This document shows, piece by piece, positions 9,520 through 16,965 of a stretch of DNA of 64,000 bases. The position numbers and the translations under genes were made by a program. The stretch is taken from the NCBI GenBank assembly GCA_030536145.1, contig JAUNQN010000007.1, positions 22,176 to 86,175 on the forward strand, read 5' to 3'. The notes under the pieces were generated by a model that was not told the DNA's origin, made no database searches, and saw only the letters and a list, made by a program, of their open reading frames with translations. Source of the stretch: Akkermansia sp. Lineage in GTDB: Bacteria; Verrucomicrobiota; Verrucomicrobiia; Verrucomicrobiales; Akkermansiaceae. Numbering within the stretch: the first letter of the stretch is position 1; each line of letters starts with the position of its first letter.

Positions 9520-9554
9520 CATGGGTGAAAAAGCACATGGCTTTTTCACCCATG
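9520..9554. repeat. Perfect 15 bp inverted repeat between copA and comEC
   Basis: Arms 9520-9534 and 9540-9554 are exact reverse complements with a 5 nt loop. It lies 3' of copA on the minus strand and could end that transcript, although no U-run follows the stem; part of the U-tract is inside the stem. A protein-binding operator is the alternative. Confidence 0.5.
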
Positions 9555-9590
9555 AAAATACGTTGCCTGCTTACAACAAACAAGTTACCC

Positions 9591-11759
9591 CTAACCCAGG
9601 GCACTGCGGCGCAGGCGCAGGGAGGACAGCACCACAAAGAGGCTGCTGGCGCACATGGCGGCGGCGCACGCGCCGGGGGCCACCACGGAATCCATGAGGG
9701 GGAAGAGCGCACCGCCCGCCACGGGAATGGCCACCAGGTTGTACAGGTAGGCCCAGAGCAGGTTGCGCTTGATGATATGCACCGCATCCCTGCTCTGCCA
9801 GATGGCGCGGGAGGCATCCTGCAAGTTGCTGCGGGTCAGGATGATACCGGCGCTGTTCTGAGCCACGTCCGTACCCATGCCCATGGCCATGGACACATCG
9901 GCAGCGGCCAGCGCGGGGGCATCGTTGATGCCGTCGCCAACCATAAGCACGCGGTACCCGGCGGCGCGCAGCTGTTTCACCAGCTCCACCTTGTCCTGCG
10001 GGCGCTGCTCCGCGCGGAAGTTGTCGATACCCGCCTGCAGGGCCATGGCCTCAGCGGTGCGCCGGTTGTCGCCCGTCACCATCATCACCCCCATGCCCAG
10101 GTTGAGCAGGGAGTTCACGGCCTCGGAGCTGCCGGGGCGCAGGCTGTCTGCCACGGCCACCATACCAGCCAGGGTACCGCCGCGGGCAATATAGAGGGGT
10201 GCCGCCACGGTGGGCACGGCAAGCGTGTTCACGGAAGAGGTATCCACGCCCAGCTCCTGCATGAAGAGGGCGTTTCCGGCGGCACAGGGCACGCCATCCA
10301 CACTGGCCTGCACACCGCGCCCGGGGGTGTGGGAAAACCCGGTGGCGCGCACGGGGGTATCCGGCGCGGCCAGGAAGATGGCGCGGGCATAGGGATGGTT
10401 GCTGCGGCTCTCCAGCGCGGCGGCCAGCTCCAGCAGCCCCTGCTCCGTCATGCCGGGGGCGGCGGGCTCCACCTTGCACACGGAGGGCTTGCCGGAGGTC
10501 AGCGTCCCGGTCTTGTCCAGCACGGCAATGGTACACTTGCCCAGGTTCTCCAGGTCCTCCCCGTGGCGGAACACCACACCTGCCCTGGCGGCGCGGCCCG
10601 TGGCCACCATCACGGCCACCGGCGTGGCCAGGCCCAGCGCGCAGGGGCAGGAGACCACCAGCACGGATATGGCGCGGCCCAGCGCAAAGGCGGGGGTCAT
10701 GCCCAGCCAGTACCACACGCCGCCCGCCACACAGGCCAGCAGGATGACCAGCGGCACCAGCACGGATGCCACGCGGTCCGCCGTGCGGGAAATCGGGGGC
10801 TTCACCGCCGCGGCATCATCCAGCATGTGCAGCAGGCCGCTCAGACCGGAATCCGCGGGGGCGGCATCGGCCTTCACGGTCAGTGCATTGCTGCCGTTGA
10901 TAGTTCCGGCGAACACCTTGCTGCCGGGAGACTTCTCCACGGGCAGGCTTTCCCCGGTGAAGGCGGACTCGTCAATCTCCGACACGCCCTCCACCACGGT
11001 GGCATCAGCCGGCACACGCGCACCGGGGCGCACCAGCAGGGAATCCCCGGGCATCACCTGGCGGGCGGGAATCTCCTGCTGCGTACCGTCCTGCTGCAGC
11101 AGGGTGGCCTGCTGCGGCAGCAGCCGCCGCAGGGAATCCAGGGCATCCCCGGCATGGCCGGTCACGCGGGCCTCCAGCCACTTGCCGAAGGTAACAATGG
11201 TAAGCACCATGGCGGCGCACTCCGCATGGCCGGAACCGGTGTGCAGCCAGAAAACATCCGCCAAGCTGTACGCCACGGCGGCCCCGGCACCCAGGGCCAC
11301 CAGCGTATCCATGTTGGGAGCCAGGTGCAGCGCAGCCTTGGCTCCGCGCACAAAATAGCCGCCGTTCAGCGCCAGCACCGGGGCCAGCAGCACCAGCTCA
11401 TACAGGGCGGTGCCCTCCCTCCCCCAGCCGTGGCGCACATACAGCAGCGCCGCCAGGAACAGGGCACTCATGATAAAGCAGAACAGCTGCCCCGCACCCG
11501 TATCATGCACGGGCGCGGCAGCATCGTCCTTCAGGGGCTCCGCGCCGTAGCCGGCCTTCTTCACGGCGGCGGCTATTTCTTCTGCGGAGACCGCAGCGGC
11601 ATCATGCGCCACGCGCATGCGGCAGGAAACCAGGTTCACATCCACCTGGGAAACGCCGTCCATGCGGCGCACCGCGGACTCCACGCGTCCGGCGCATGCG
11701 GCACAGTGCAGGCCGCTAAGCATAAAAAGGTTGACCTGGGGGCGGGGTTCCTGTTCCAT
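9591..11759 (-). CDS. copA: Copper-exporting P1B-type ATPase
   Basis: Exports Cu(I) from the cytosol using ATP. From the chosen ATG the protein has 722 residues. It has one N-terminal heavy-metal-associated domain (metal motif HCAAC), then membrane helices and the actuator TGES. The ion-binding CPC sits in SCPCALGLATP, followed by the phosphorylation motif DKTGT and the hinge GDGINDAPAL. The P1B-1 copper signatures are present in the last two helices: the YN of WAYLYNLVAIP and MCASS. An in-frame start 21 codons upstream would overlap the ankyrin gene. The ATG used here begins one base after that gene's stop (TGA-T-ATG), indicating translational coupling. Confidence 0.93.
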   Translation of the reverse strand: MEQEPRPQVNLFMLSGLHCAACAGRVESAVRRMDGVSQVDVNLVSCRMRVAHDAAAVSAEEIAAAVKKAGYGAEPLKDDAAAPVHDTGAGQLFCFIMSALFLAALLYVRHGWGREGTALYELVLLAPVLALNGGYFVRGAKAALHLAPNMDTLVALGAGAAVAYSLADVFWLHTGSGHAECAAMVLTIVTFGKWLEARVTGHAGDALDSLRRLLPQQATLLQQDGTQQEIPARQVMPGDSLLVRPGARVPADATVVEGVSEIDESAFTGESLPVEKSPGSKVFAGTINGSNALTVKADAAPADSGLSGLLHMLDDAAAVKPPISRTADRVASVLVPLVILLACVAGGVWYWLGMTPAFALGRAISVLVVSCPCALGLATPVAVMVATGRAARAGVVFRHGEDLENLGKCTIAVLDKTGTLTSGKPSVCKVEPAAPGMTEQGLLELAAALESRSNHPYARAIFLAAPDTPVRATGFSHTPGRGVQASVDGVPCAAGNALFMQELGVDTSSVNTLAVPTVAAPLYIARGGTLAGMVAVADSLRPGSSEAVNSLLNLGMGVMMVTGDNRRTAEAMALQAGIDNFRAEQRPQDKVELVKQLRAAGYRVLMVGDGINDAPALAAADVSMAMGMGTDVAQNSAGIILTRSNLQDASRAIWQSRDAVHIIKRNLLWAYLYNLVAIPVAGGALFPLMDSVVAPGACAAAMCASSLFVVLSSLRLRRSALG

Positions 11760-11760
11760 A

Positions 11761-12579
11761 TCAGTTGGCGGGTTCCAGGAGTTGCTCCACGTCGTCATTC
11801 GCCGCCAGGGAGGCGGCATCACGCCCCTCCTGGTTCTGCAGGGCGGGATTGGCCCCGCGCTTGAGCAGCAGTTTCACCATGGGCACATTGCCGTTCAGCG
11901 CGGCATGCATCAGCGCCGTGTTGCCCTCCGCATCGGCGGCATCCACCTTGGCTCCGCGCCCCAACAGATAGTCGGCCGTATCCACGTGGTCGCCCAGCAC
12001 CGCCGCATGCAGCAGCAGCTGGCCGTCACACTCCGTATCTGCGGGCACGCCGTGGTCCAGCAGCAGCTCCAGCCCGGCGCGCCGACCCGCCCCGGCGGCA
12101 GCCAGCGCGGCGCGGCACAGCTCCTCCCGGTTCTCCGCAGCCTGCGGCAGGGCCAGGATTTCCTGCACCAGGGCCACGCCGCGTCCGCCGGAGGCAGCGG
12201 CCATGGCCAGCAGGCTCACGCCCTCGTCATTGCGGGCAAAGGGGGATATTTTCCCGCTGCGCCAAGACTCCTCCATACGCGCCACCTGCTGCTGTTCCTC
12301 GCGGGCATCCTCGTCCAGCTCCGTGGCAAACACCCAGGCGCAGCTGCCCAGCACCAGGTAAATGCAGCTCCAAATGCCGAGCACCAGCACCCCGGGGCGG
12401 TGGGATACCGCCCGCGCCAGCGCCAGTGCGCCGTTCACCAGCAGCCCGGTCAAGCACAGCGCCAGCGTCCAGGCCGTCACCATGCCGGCAGAGCCGCCCA
12501 GTTCCGCACCACCGACGGCATGCTGCACCAGCAAGGCTATGATAATCAAGAGCAAAATAGGATTAGCAAAGGCTTTCAT
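11761..12579 (-). CDS. Membrane-anchored ankyrin-repeat protein
   Basis: A 272-residue protein with two to three hydrophobic segments in the first 95 residues, a charged linker, and four to five ankyrin repeats filling the C-terminal part. The last repeats are near-canonical (GNTALMHAALNGNVPMVKLLL, followed by RGANPALQNQEG). The repeats probably face the cytosol and bind a partner protein. It is the first gene of a two-gene operon and copA begins one base after its stop, so it may interact with or regulate the copper pump; this is inference. The promoter ends 7 nt before the ATG, which decides against a start 17 codons further upstream. Confidence 0.75.
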   Translation of the reverse strand: MKAFANPILLLIIIALLVQHAVGGAELGGSAGMVTAWTLALCLTGLLVNGALALARAVSHRPGVLVLGIWSCIYLVLGSCAWVFATELDEDAREEQQQVARMEESWRSGKISPFARNDEGVSLLAMAAASGGRGVALVQEILALPQAAENREELCRAALAAAGAGRRAGLELLLDHGVPADTECDGQLLLHAAVLGDHVDTADYLLGRGAKVDAADAEGNTALMHAALNGNVPMVKLLLKRGANPALQNQEGRDAASLAANDDVEQLLEPAN

Positions 12580-12586
12580 GCATACC

Positions 12587-12614
12587 AATATACCACATTG
12601 CCCCGCGCATGCAA
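12587..12614 (-). promoter_or_regulatory. Promoter of the ankyrin-copA operon
   Basis: Minus strand TTGCAT, 16 bp, TATATT with upstream TGG; seven bases to the ATG, hence probably leaderless. No obvious copper-responsive palindrome was recognised. Confidence 0.65.
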
Positions 12615-12678
12615 GCGCGGAACGTGCCACCGGGCAAAACAGCTACGCAGCCTAGCGGGATTATGACACAGCGCCCGC

Positions 12679-12706
12679 TTGCGGAAAAGGCGGGGCGTGG
12701 TATCAT
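12679..12706 (+). promoter_or_regulatory. Promoter of the trp leader and trpBA
   Basis: TTGCGG, 16 bp, TATCAT with upstream TGG. Transcription is predicted to start at about 12713, one or two bases before the leader-peptide ATG and about 190 nt before trpB. Confidence 0.7.
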
Positions 12707-12714
12707 GGGGGGCG

Positions 12715-12774
12715 ATGAACGACTTTTCCCACAGCGCAAACATGACGGAGGCCTGGAGCTGGCGACGCCCGTAA
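12715..12774 (+). CDS. trpL: trp operon leader peptide with two Trp codons
   Basis: A 19-residue frame, MNDFSHSANMTEAWSWRRP, with TGG codons at 12754-12756 and 12760-12762 separated by one Ser codon and followed three codons later by TAA. It starts 8 nt after the -10 box, so its message is nearly leaderless. Tryptophan is rare, and two closely spaced Trp codons in a short frame immediately upstream of a terminator hairpin and of trpB fit the classical transcription-attenuation arrangement. Shortage of charged tRNA-Trp should stall a ribosome here. The peptide itself is not expected to have a function. Confidence 0.75.
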   Translation: MNDFSHSANMTEAWSWRRP

Positions 12775-12780
12775 CGCTAG

Positions 12781-12865
12781 GGGAAGCACCATGGCGCGCC
12801 GTGCGGGCGCGCAACCGCAGTTTTCTGTAAACGCCTTGGCTTCCCGATGAAGCAAGGCGTTTTTC
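12781..12865 (+). promoter_or_regulatory. trp attenuator: antiterminator segment, GC hairpin and terminator
   Basis: Three elements are visible. Segment 12781-12787 (GGGAAGC) is exactly complementary to 12839-12845 (GCTTCCC). A GC hairpin pairs 12794-12800 with 12806-12812. A strong terminator pairs 12829-12838 plus 12840-12843 with 12849-12862 and is followed by a T-run. The antiterminator target GCTTCCC lies inside the terminator, so the two pairings exclude each other. A ribosome stalled on the Trp codons would leave GGGAAGC free to pair, opening the terminator. A ribosome at the stop codon (12772-12774) would cover GGGAAGC and let the terminator form. Confidence 0.75.
12829..12865 (+). 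terminator. Rho-independent terminator within the trp attenuator
   Basis: Ten-base stem AAACGCCTTG / CAAGGCGTTT continued by CTTC / GAAG past one bulged G, with a five-base loop and T-run at 12860-12864. It lies 40 nt before trpB, so it can only serve as a conditional terminator. Confidence 0.85.
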
Positions 12866-12905
12866 CATGCCACCACACAACCTTTAAACCACACAAGCCG
12901 ATTTT

Positions 12906-14099
12906 ATGAAACAGTTAGACAACCTTTCCCGCCCCGGGTACTTCGGGGAGTTCGGCGGCCGCTATGTGCCGGAAATCCTGCTGCCCCCGCTCACGGAGCT
13001 GGAGGAAGCCATAGAACGCATCATGCCCGGCGAGGAATACCAGGCCGCCCTGCATGACCTGCTGGAGAACTACTGCGGGCGCGAGACCCCCGTGACCTAC
13101 TGTGAGAACCTCTCCAAGGAGCTGGGATTCAACCTGTACCTGAAGCGCGAGGACCTGCTGCACACGGGCGCGCACAAGATCAACAACGCCATAGGCCAGG
13201 CCCTGCTGGCCAAGATGATGGGCAAGACCCACGTAATAGCGGAGACCGGCGCCGGGCAGCACGGCGTGGCCACGGCCACGGCTGCGGCCAAGTTCGGCCT
13301 GCGCTGCACCGTGTTCATGGGTGCCAAGGACGTGGAGCGCCAGGCTCCCAACGTGCAGCGCATGAAGCTGATGGGCGCCACGGTGGTGCCCGTGCAGAAC
13401 GGCTCCTGCACGCTGAAGGACGCCATCAACGAGGCGCTGCGCTACTGGATTTCCCACCAGCACGACACGCTGTACGTCTTCGGCACGGCGGCGGGGCCGC
13501 ACCCCTTCCCCACGCTGGTGCGCAACCTGCAGAAGGTCATCGGCACAGAGGCCCGCGCGCAGATGCTGGCCAAGACCGGACGCCTGCCGGACTACGTGGT
13601 GGCCGCCGTGGGCGGCGGCTCGAACGCCATCGGCATGCTCTACCCCTTTGTGCCGGACGAGGGCGTGAAACTCATCGGCGTGGAGGCCGGCGGCACAGGA
13701 GAGCCCGGCTGCGAGAACTCCGCCGCCATCAACCTGGGCAAGCCCGGAATCCTGCACGGGGAGCGCACCATGCTGCTGCAGGATGCCCACGGGCAGATTG
13801 AGGAATCATCCTCCATCTCCGCCGGGCTGGACTACCCCGGCGTGGGCCCGGAGCACGTGTACCTGCACAGTATAGGCCGCGCGCACTACGGCATTGCCTA
13901 CGACCAAGAGGCGCTGGACGCCTTCAAGCGCCTCTCCCGCGCAGAGGGCATCATCCCCGCGCTGGAATCCAGCCACGCGCTGGCCTGGGTCTTCTCCCAC
14001 GCAGCGGAGATTCCCGCCGGCAGCAACGTGCTTGTCAACCTCTCCGGCCGCGGAGACAAGGACCTCGCCCACGCGCTCAACCACATCACCCTCGACTGA
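12906..14099 (+). CDS. trpB: Tryptophan synthase beta subunit
   Basis: Condenses indole with L-serine to give L-tryptophan, using pyridoxal phosphate, in the alpha2-beta2 complex. At 397 residues it has the normal length of TrpB1. The PLP lysine lies in GAHKINNA, the phosphate-binding loop is GGGSNAIG, and the N-terminal region begins with [17 protein letters not shown] as in typical TrpB. The upstream leader and terminator make its transcription dependent on tryptophan supply. trpA follows 10 nt after the stop. The other trp genes are not in the window. Confidence 0.98.
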   Translation: MKQLDNLSRPGYFGEFGGRYVPEILLPPLTELEEAIERIMPGEEYQAALHDLLENYCGRETPVTYCENLSKELGFNLYLKREDLLHTGAHKINNAIGQALLAKMMGKTHVIAETGAGQHGVATATAAAKFGLRCTVFMGAKDVERQAPNVQRMKLMGATVVPVQNGSCTLKDAINEALRYWISHQHDTLYVFGTAAGPHPFPTLVRNLQKVIGTEARAQMLAKTGRLPDYVVAAVGGGSNAIGMLYPFVPDEGVKLIGVEAGGTGEPGCENSAAINLGKPGILHGERTMLLQDAHGQIEESSSISAGLDYPGVGPEHVYLHSIGRAHYGIAYDQEALDAFKRLSRAEGIIPALESSHALAWVFSHAAEIPAGSNVLVNLSGRGDKDLAHALNHITLD

Positions 14100-14109
14100 T
14101 TTTCCCCCC

Positions 14110-14877
14110 ATGAAAGACACCATCCTGAAAGCCCACGCCGCGGGCCGCTACGCCCTCATCCCCTACATCACCTCCGGCTACCCCTCCCCCGCCAAGTTCT
14201 GGGATACCCTGGCAGAGGTGGATGCCGCCGGGGCAGACATCATTGAGCTGGGCATACCCTTCTCCGATCCCGTGGCAGACGGCCCCGTCATCGAGGCTGC
14301 CAGCCGCCAGGCCCTGGCGGACGGCGTGACCCTGGCGGACACCATCCGCGGGCTGCGCGAACGCAAGGGGCAGTTCAAGGCAAAAATCGTGCTCATGGGC
14401 TATGCCAACCCCTTCGTGCAGTACGGGCTGGACAAGCTGGCCGCCGACTGCGCGGAGGCAGGCGTGTGCGGTTTCGTCATCCCGGACCTGCCCCTGGAGG
14501 AAACGGCGGAGTTCCGCGAGGCGTTCGATGCGCACGGGCTCTCCCTCATCACCCTGGTGGGGCAGAACACCACGTATGAGCGCATGCTGGAGTACGCCCC
14601 CTACACGCGGGAGTACGTGTACGTGGTCTCCGTGCTGGGGACCACCGGCAGCGTGAACGACCACATGGAAATCATCGCAGACACCATGCGCCGCGCCCGC
14701 AAGGCATTCCCGGATGTGGCCCTGGCCGTGGGGTTCGGCCTGCACCACCCGGACCAGCTCAATGCCCTGCCGGAGGACGCCCGCCCGGATGCCGCCATCT
14801 TCGGCACCGCCCTGCTCCGCCACATAGCCGCAGGACACCCCGTGGCAGACTTCTTCCACCCCTGGCTGGGAGAGTGA
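14110..14877 (+). CDS. trpA: Tryptophan synthase alpha subunit
   Basis: Cleaves indole-3-glycerol phosphate to indole and glyceraldehyde-3-phosphate; indole is channelled to TrpB. The 255-residue TIM barrel shows the family motifs IELGIPFSDPVADGPVI (with the catalytic Glu of the ELG strand), GYANP, IPDLPLEE (catalytic Asp) and GFGLHHPDQ. The open frame extends upstream inside trpB, but the ATG at the intergenic junction gives the family's normal N-terminus (MKDTILKAHAAGRYALIPYITSGYP). Co-transcribed with trpB and therefore under the same attenuator. Confidence 0.97.
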   Translation: MKDTILKAHAAGRYALIPYITSGYPSPAKFWDTLAEVDAAGADIIELGIPFSDPVADGPVIEAASRQALADGVTLADTIRGLRERKGQFKAKIVLMGYANPFVQYGLDKLAADCAEAGVCGFVIPDLPLEETAEFREAFDAHGLSLITLVGQNTTYERMLEYAPYTREYVYVVSVLGTTGSVNDHMEIIADTMRRARKAFPDVALAVGFGLHHPDQLNALPEDARPDAAIFGTALLRHIAAGHPVADFFHPWLGE

Positions 14878-14923
14878 TGCCACCCTTGCGCGCATATTAG
14901 TGCGCCGCTGCCTGTCTTTCCGC

Positions 14924-14952
14924 TTGAAGCACCGCCGCACGCGTGCTATAAT
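14924..14952 (+). promoter_or_regulatory. Promoter of the coaE-rho fusion gene
   Basis: TTGAAG, 17 bp, perfect TATAAT with upstream TGC. Only six bases (ACGCGC) separate it from the GTG start, so the first transcribed base should be that GTG or a neighbour. Confidence 0.8.
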
Positions 14953-14958
14953 ACGCGC

Positions 14959-16860
14959 GTGAAAGTTATCGTGATAACAGGCGGCATCGCGTCCGGCAAG
15001 TCTACTGTCGTGGAAATCATCAAGGAAATTGGCGGCGAAGGCGTGGAGTGTTTCGACTGCGACGCAGCCGTGGCAGAACTGGCTCAGACCGGCCGCTTGT
15101 CCCGTGACCTCGTATCCGCGTTCGGTCCCCATGCCCTGGACGACGAGGGCAGCGTGAACAAGGAATACATACGCCACCTGATTTCCCATGACCCGGAGGC
15201 CCGCCGCCTGGTGAACGAAATCGTGCACCCCAAGATTGCCAAGATGTTCCGCGAGGCCCAGGCAGAGGCCCGCGAGCGCGGCGACGTGTACACCTTCCTG
15301 CTGGATATTCCCCTGTACTATGAAAGCCCCACCACATACGGCCCCAACTATTCCGTATGCGTGTGCGCGGTGACGGAGGAGACCCAGATCCAGCGCGTGA
15401 TGGAGCGCGACGGCTGCGGCCGCGAGGATGCGGAAGCCATCGTGCGTGCCCAGATTCCCACCCAGGAGAAGATAGACCGCTGCGACGTGGTGTTCTGGAA
15501 CGAGGGCGACCGCGAGCTGCTCAAGCGGCAGGTACAGCTTTTCTTTGACACGGAGCTGCATGCAGATGCCAACGCCATGCACGCCCGCAACATCGTCATC
15601 AACCTCAACGAGCTGCGGCTCAAGCCCCTGGGCGAGCTGCAAACCCTGGCCCTGGCCAAGGCCCGCCACGGCGCGGAAAGCCGCCCCCGCACGGATATTG
15701 CCGCAGAGATTGCCCGCGCCTACCTGGGCGAGGGCAGCCAAGTCATCGTCTCCGGCGTGCTGGAAATGCCGCGCGACTCCGCGCCCATGCTGCGCGACCC
15801 CGCCCGCAGTTTCCGCCCCGGTGCGGATGACCCCACCATCCCCATGCAGCTGGTGCAGCAGTACCGCCTGCGCCCCGGCAATGCGCTGAAAGTGAGCCTG
15901 CGCCGCCCCCAGGGCAAGGCAGACAAGGTGCTCACCGCAGAAACCGTGCTGGAGATTGAGGGCAAGCCCGCAGAGGAATATGCGCAGCCGAAGGAGTTCG
16001 ACCACCTGACCCCCCTTATCCCCACCAAGCGCCTGCTGCTGGAGAACCCGGATATCAAGTCCCCCGCCATGCGCGTGCTGGACCTGATTACCCCGCTGGG
16101 CATGGGCCAGCGCGCCCTGGTGGTGGCACCGCCGCGCGGCGGCAAGACCGTGCTGCTCAAGACCATGGCACGCTCCCTGAGCGCCAACTACCCGGATGCC
16201 ACCCTGCTGATCCTGCTGCTGGACGAGCGCCCGGAGGAGGTGACGGATTTCGAGGAATCCGTGAACGCCACCGTGTACGCCTCCACGTTCGACGAGCCGT
16301 CCCGCCGCCACGCCCAGCTGAGCGACTTGGTGCTGGAGCGCGCACGCCGCCTGGTGGAACAGGGCAAGGATGTCATCATCATGCTGGATTCCCTCACCCG
16401 CCTCTCCCGCGGCTACAACGCCAACCAGGTGGGCGGCCGTACCATGAGCGGAGGCCTGGGCTCCGGCGCGCTGGAGAAGCCCCGCAAGTTCTTCGGCGCC
16501 GCGCGCAGCCTGGAGGAAGGCGGCAGCCTCACCATCATCGCCACCTGCCTGGTGGATACGGAATCCCGCATGGATGAAATCATCTTCGAGGAGTTCAAGG
16601 GCACCGGCAACATGGAAATCCGCCTGGACCGCGAGCTTTCCGAGCGCCGCATCTACCCCGCCATCTCCATCCCCCAGAGCGGCACCAGGAACGACGACCG
16701 CCTCTACCACCCGGACGAGATGAGCCGTATCCTGCAAGTGCGCCGCCAGCTGGCATCCCTGCCCGGCTGGGAGGGCCTGGAGACCCTGCTCCGCAACATC
16801 GCCAAGACCCAGAACAACGTGGAGCTCCTTATCAAGGGGCTGACCATCTCCAGCCGCTGA
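14959..16860 (+). CDS. Fusion of dephospho-CoA kinase (N-terminal) and transcription termination factor Rho (C-terminal)
   Basis: One uninterrupted 633-residue frame. Residues 1 to about 205 are a complete CoaE kinase, which phosphorylates dephospho-CoA in the last step of CoA synthesis: P-loop GGIASGKST, a DCD/DADxxxR-type segment, VHPKI, the lid and IPLYYE all present. Residues from about 210 are Rho, the RNA-dependent helicase that ends transcription. They include an OB-fold RNA-binding domain, P-loop PPRGGKTVLL near residue 391, Walker B LLILLLDERPEEVTDF, and EEFKGTGNMEIRLDRELSERRIYPAI. The Rho RNP1 segment reads DSAPMLR instead of the usual DGFGFLR, losing both RNA-stacking phenylalanines. 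No second start or promoter is seen at the junction. The GTG start is fixed by the adjoining promoter. Confidence 0.92.
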   Translation: MKVIVITGGIASGKSTVVEIIKEIGGEGVECFDCDAAVAELAQTGRLSRDLVSAFGPHALDDEGSVNKEYIRHLISHDPEARRLVNEIVHPKIAKMFREAQAEARERGDVYTFLLDIPLYYESPTTYGPNYSVCVCAVTEETQIQRVMERDGCGREDAEAIVRAQIPTQEKIDRCDVVFWNEGDRELLKRQVQLFFDTELHADANAMHARNIVINLNELRLKPLGELQTLALAKARHGAESRPRTDIAAEIARAYLGEGSQVIVSGVLEMPRDSAPMLRDPARSFRPGADDPTIPMQLVQQYRLRPGNALKVSLRRPQGKADKVLTAETVLEIEGKPAEEYAQPKEFDHLTPLIPTKRLLLENPDIKSPAMRVLDLITPLGMGQRALVVAPPRGGKTVLLKTMARSLSANYPDATLLILLLDERPEEVTDFEESVNATVYASTFDEPSRRHAQLSDLVLERARRLVEQGKDVIIMLDSLTRLSRGYNANQVGGRTMSGGLGSGALEKPRKFFGAARSLEEGGSLTIIATCLVDTESRMDEIIFEEFKGTGNMEIRLDRELSERRIYPAISIPQSGTRNDDRLYHPDEMSRILQVRRQLASLPGWEGLETLLRNIAKTQNNVELLIKGLTISSR

Positions 16861-16886
16861 TACGCGGTCGCCTGTCGGCAATTGTC

Positions 16887-16924
16887 AAAAAAGCTGCGCC
16901 TCCCGGTGGGAAGCGCAGCTTTTT
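16887..16924. terminator. Bidirectional terminator between coaE-rho and argF
   Basis: Arms AAAAAAGCTGCGC and GCGCAGCTTTTT flank a loop of about 13 nt; A- and T-runs on both sides let it serve both converging genes. Confidence 0.85.
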
Positions 16925-16965
16925 CATACCCGGCGCGGCAGGCGTGCCGCGGGTTCAGGCATGCA

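Noticed and set aside
8874..11864. Open frame of nearly 1000 codons on the plus strand
   Set aside because: It runs antisense through comEC and copA, both with clear family motifs, and its translation is low-complexity His/Gly/Gln/Ala.
12794..12812. GC hairpin in the trp leader as the main terminator
   Set aside because: No U-run follows it; the next hairpin with the T-run is the terminator.
14086..16881. Open frame of 931 codons on the minus strand
   Set aside because: Antisense to trpA and the coaE-rho fusion; no motif and His/Gly/Ala-rich composition.
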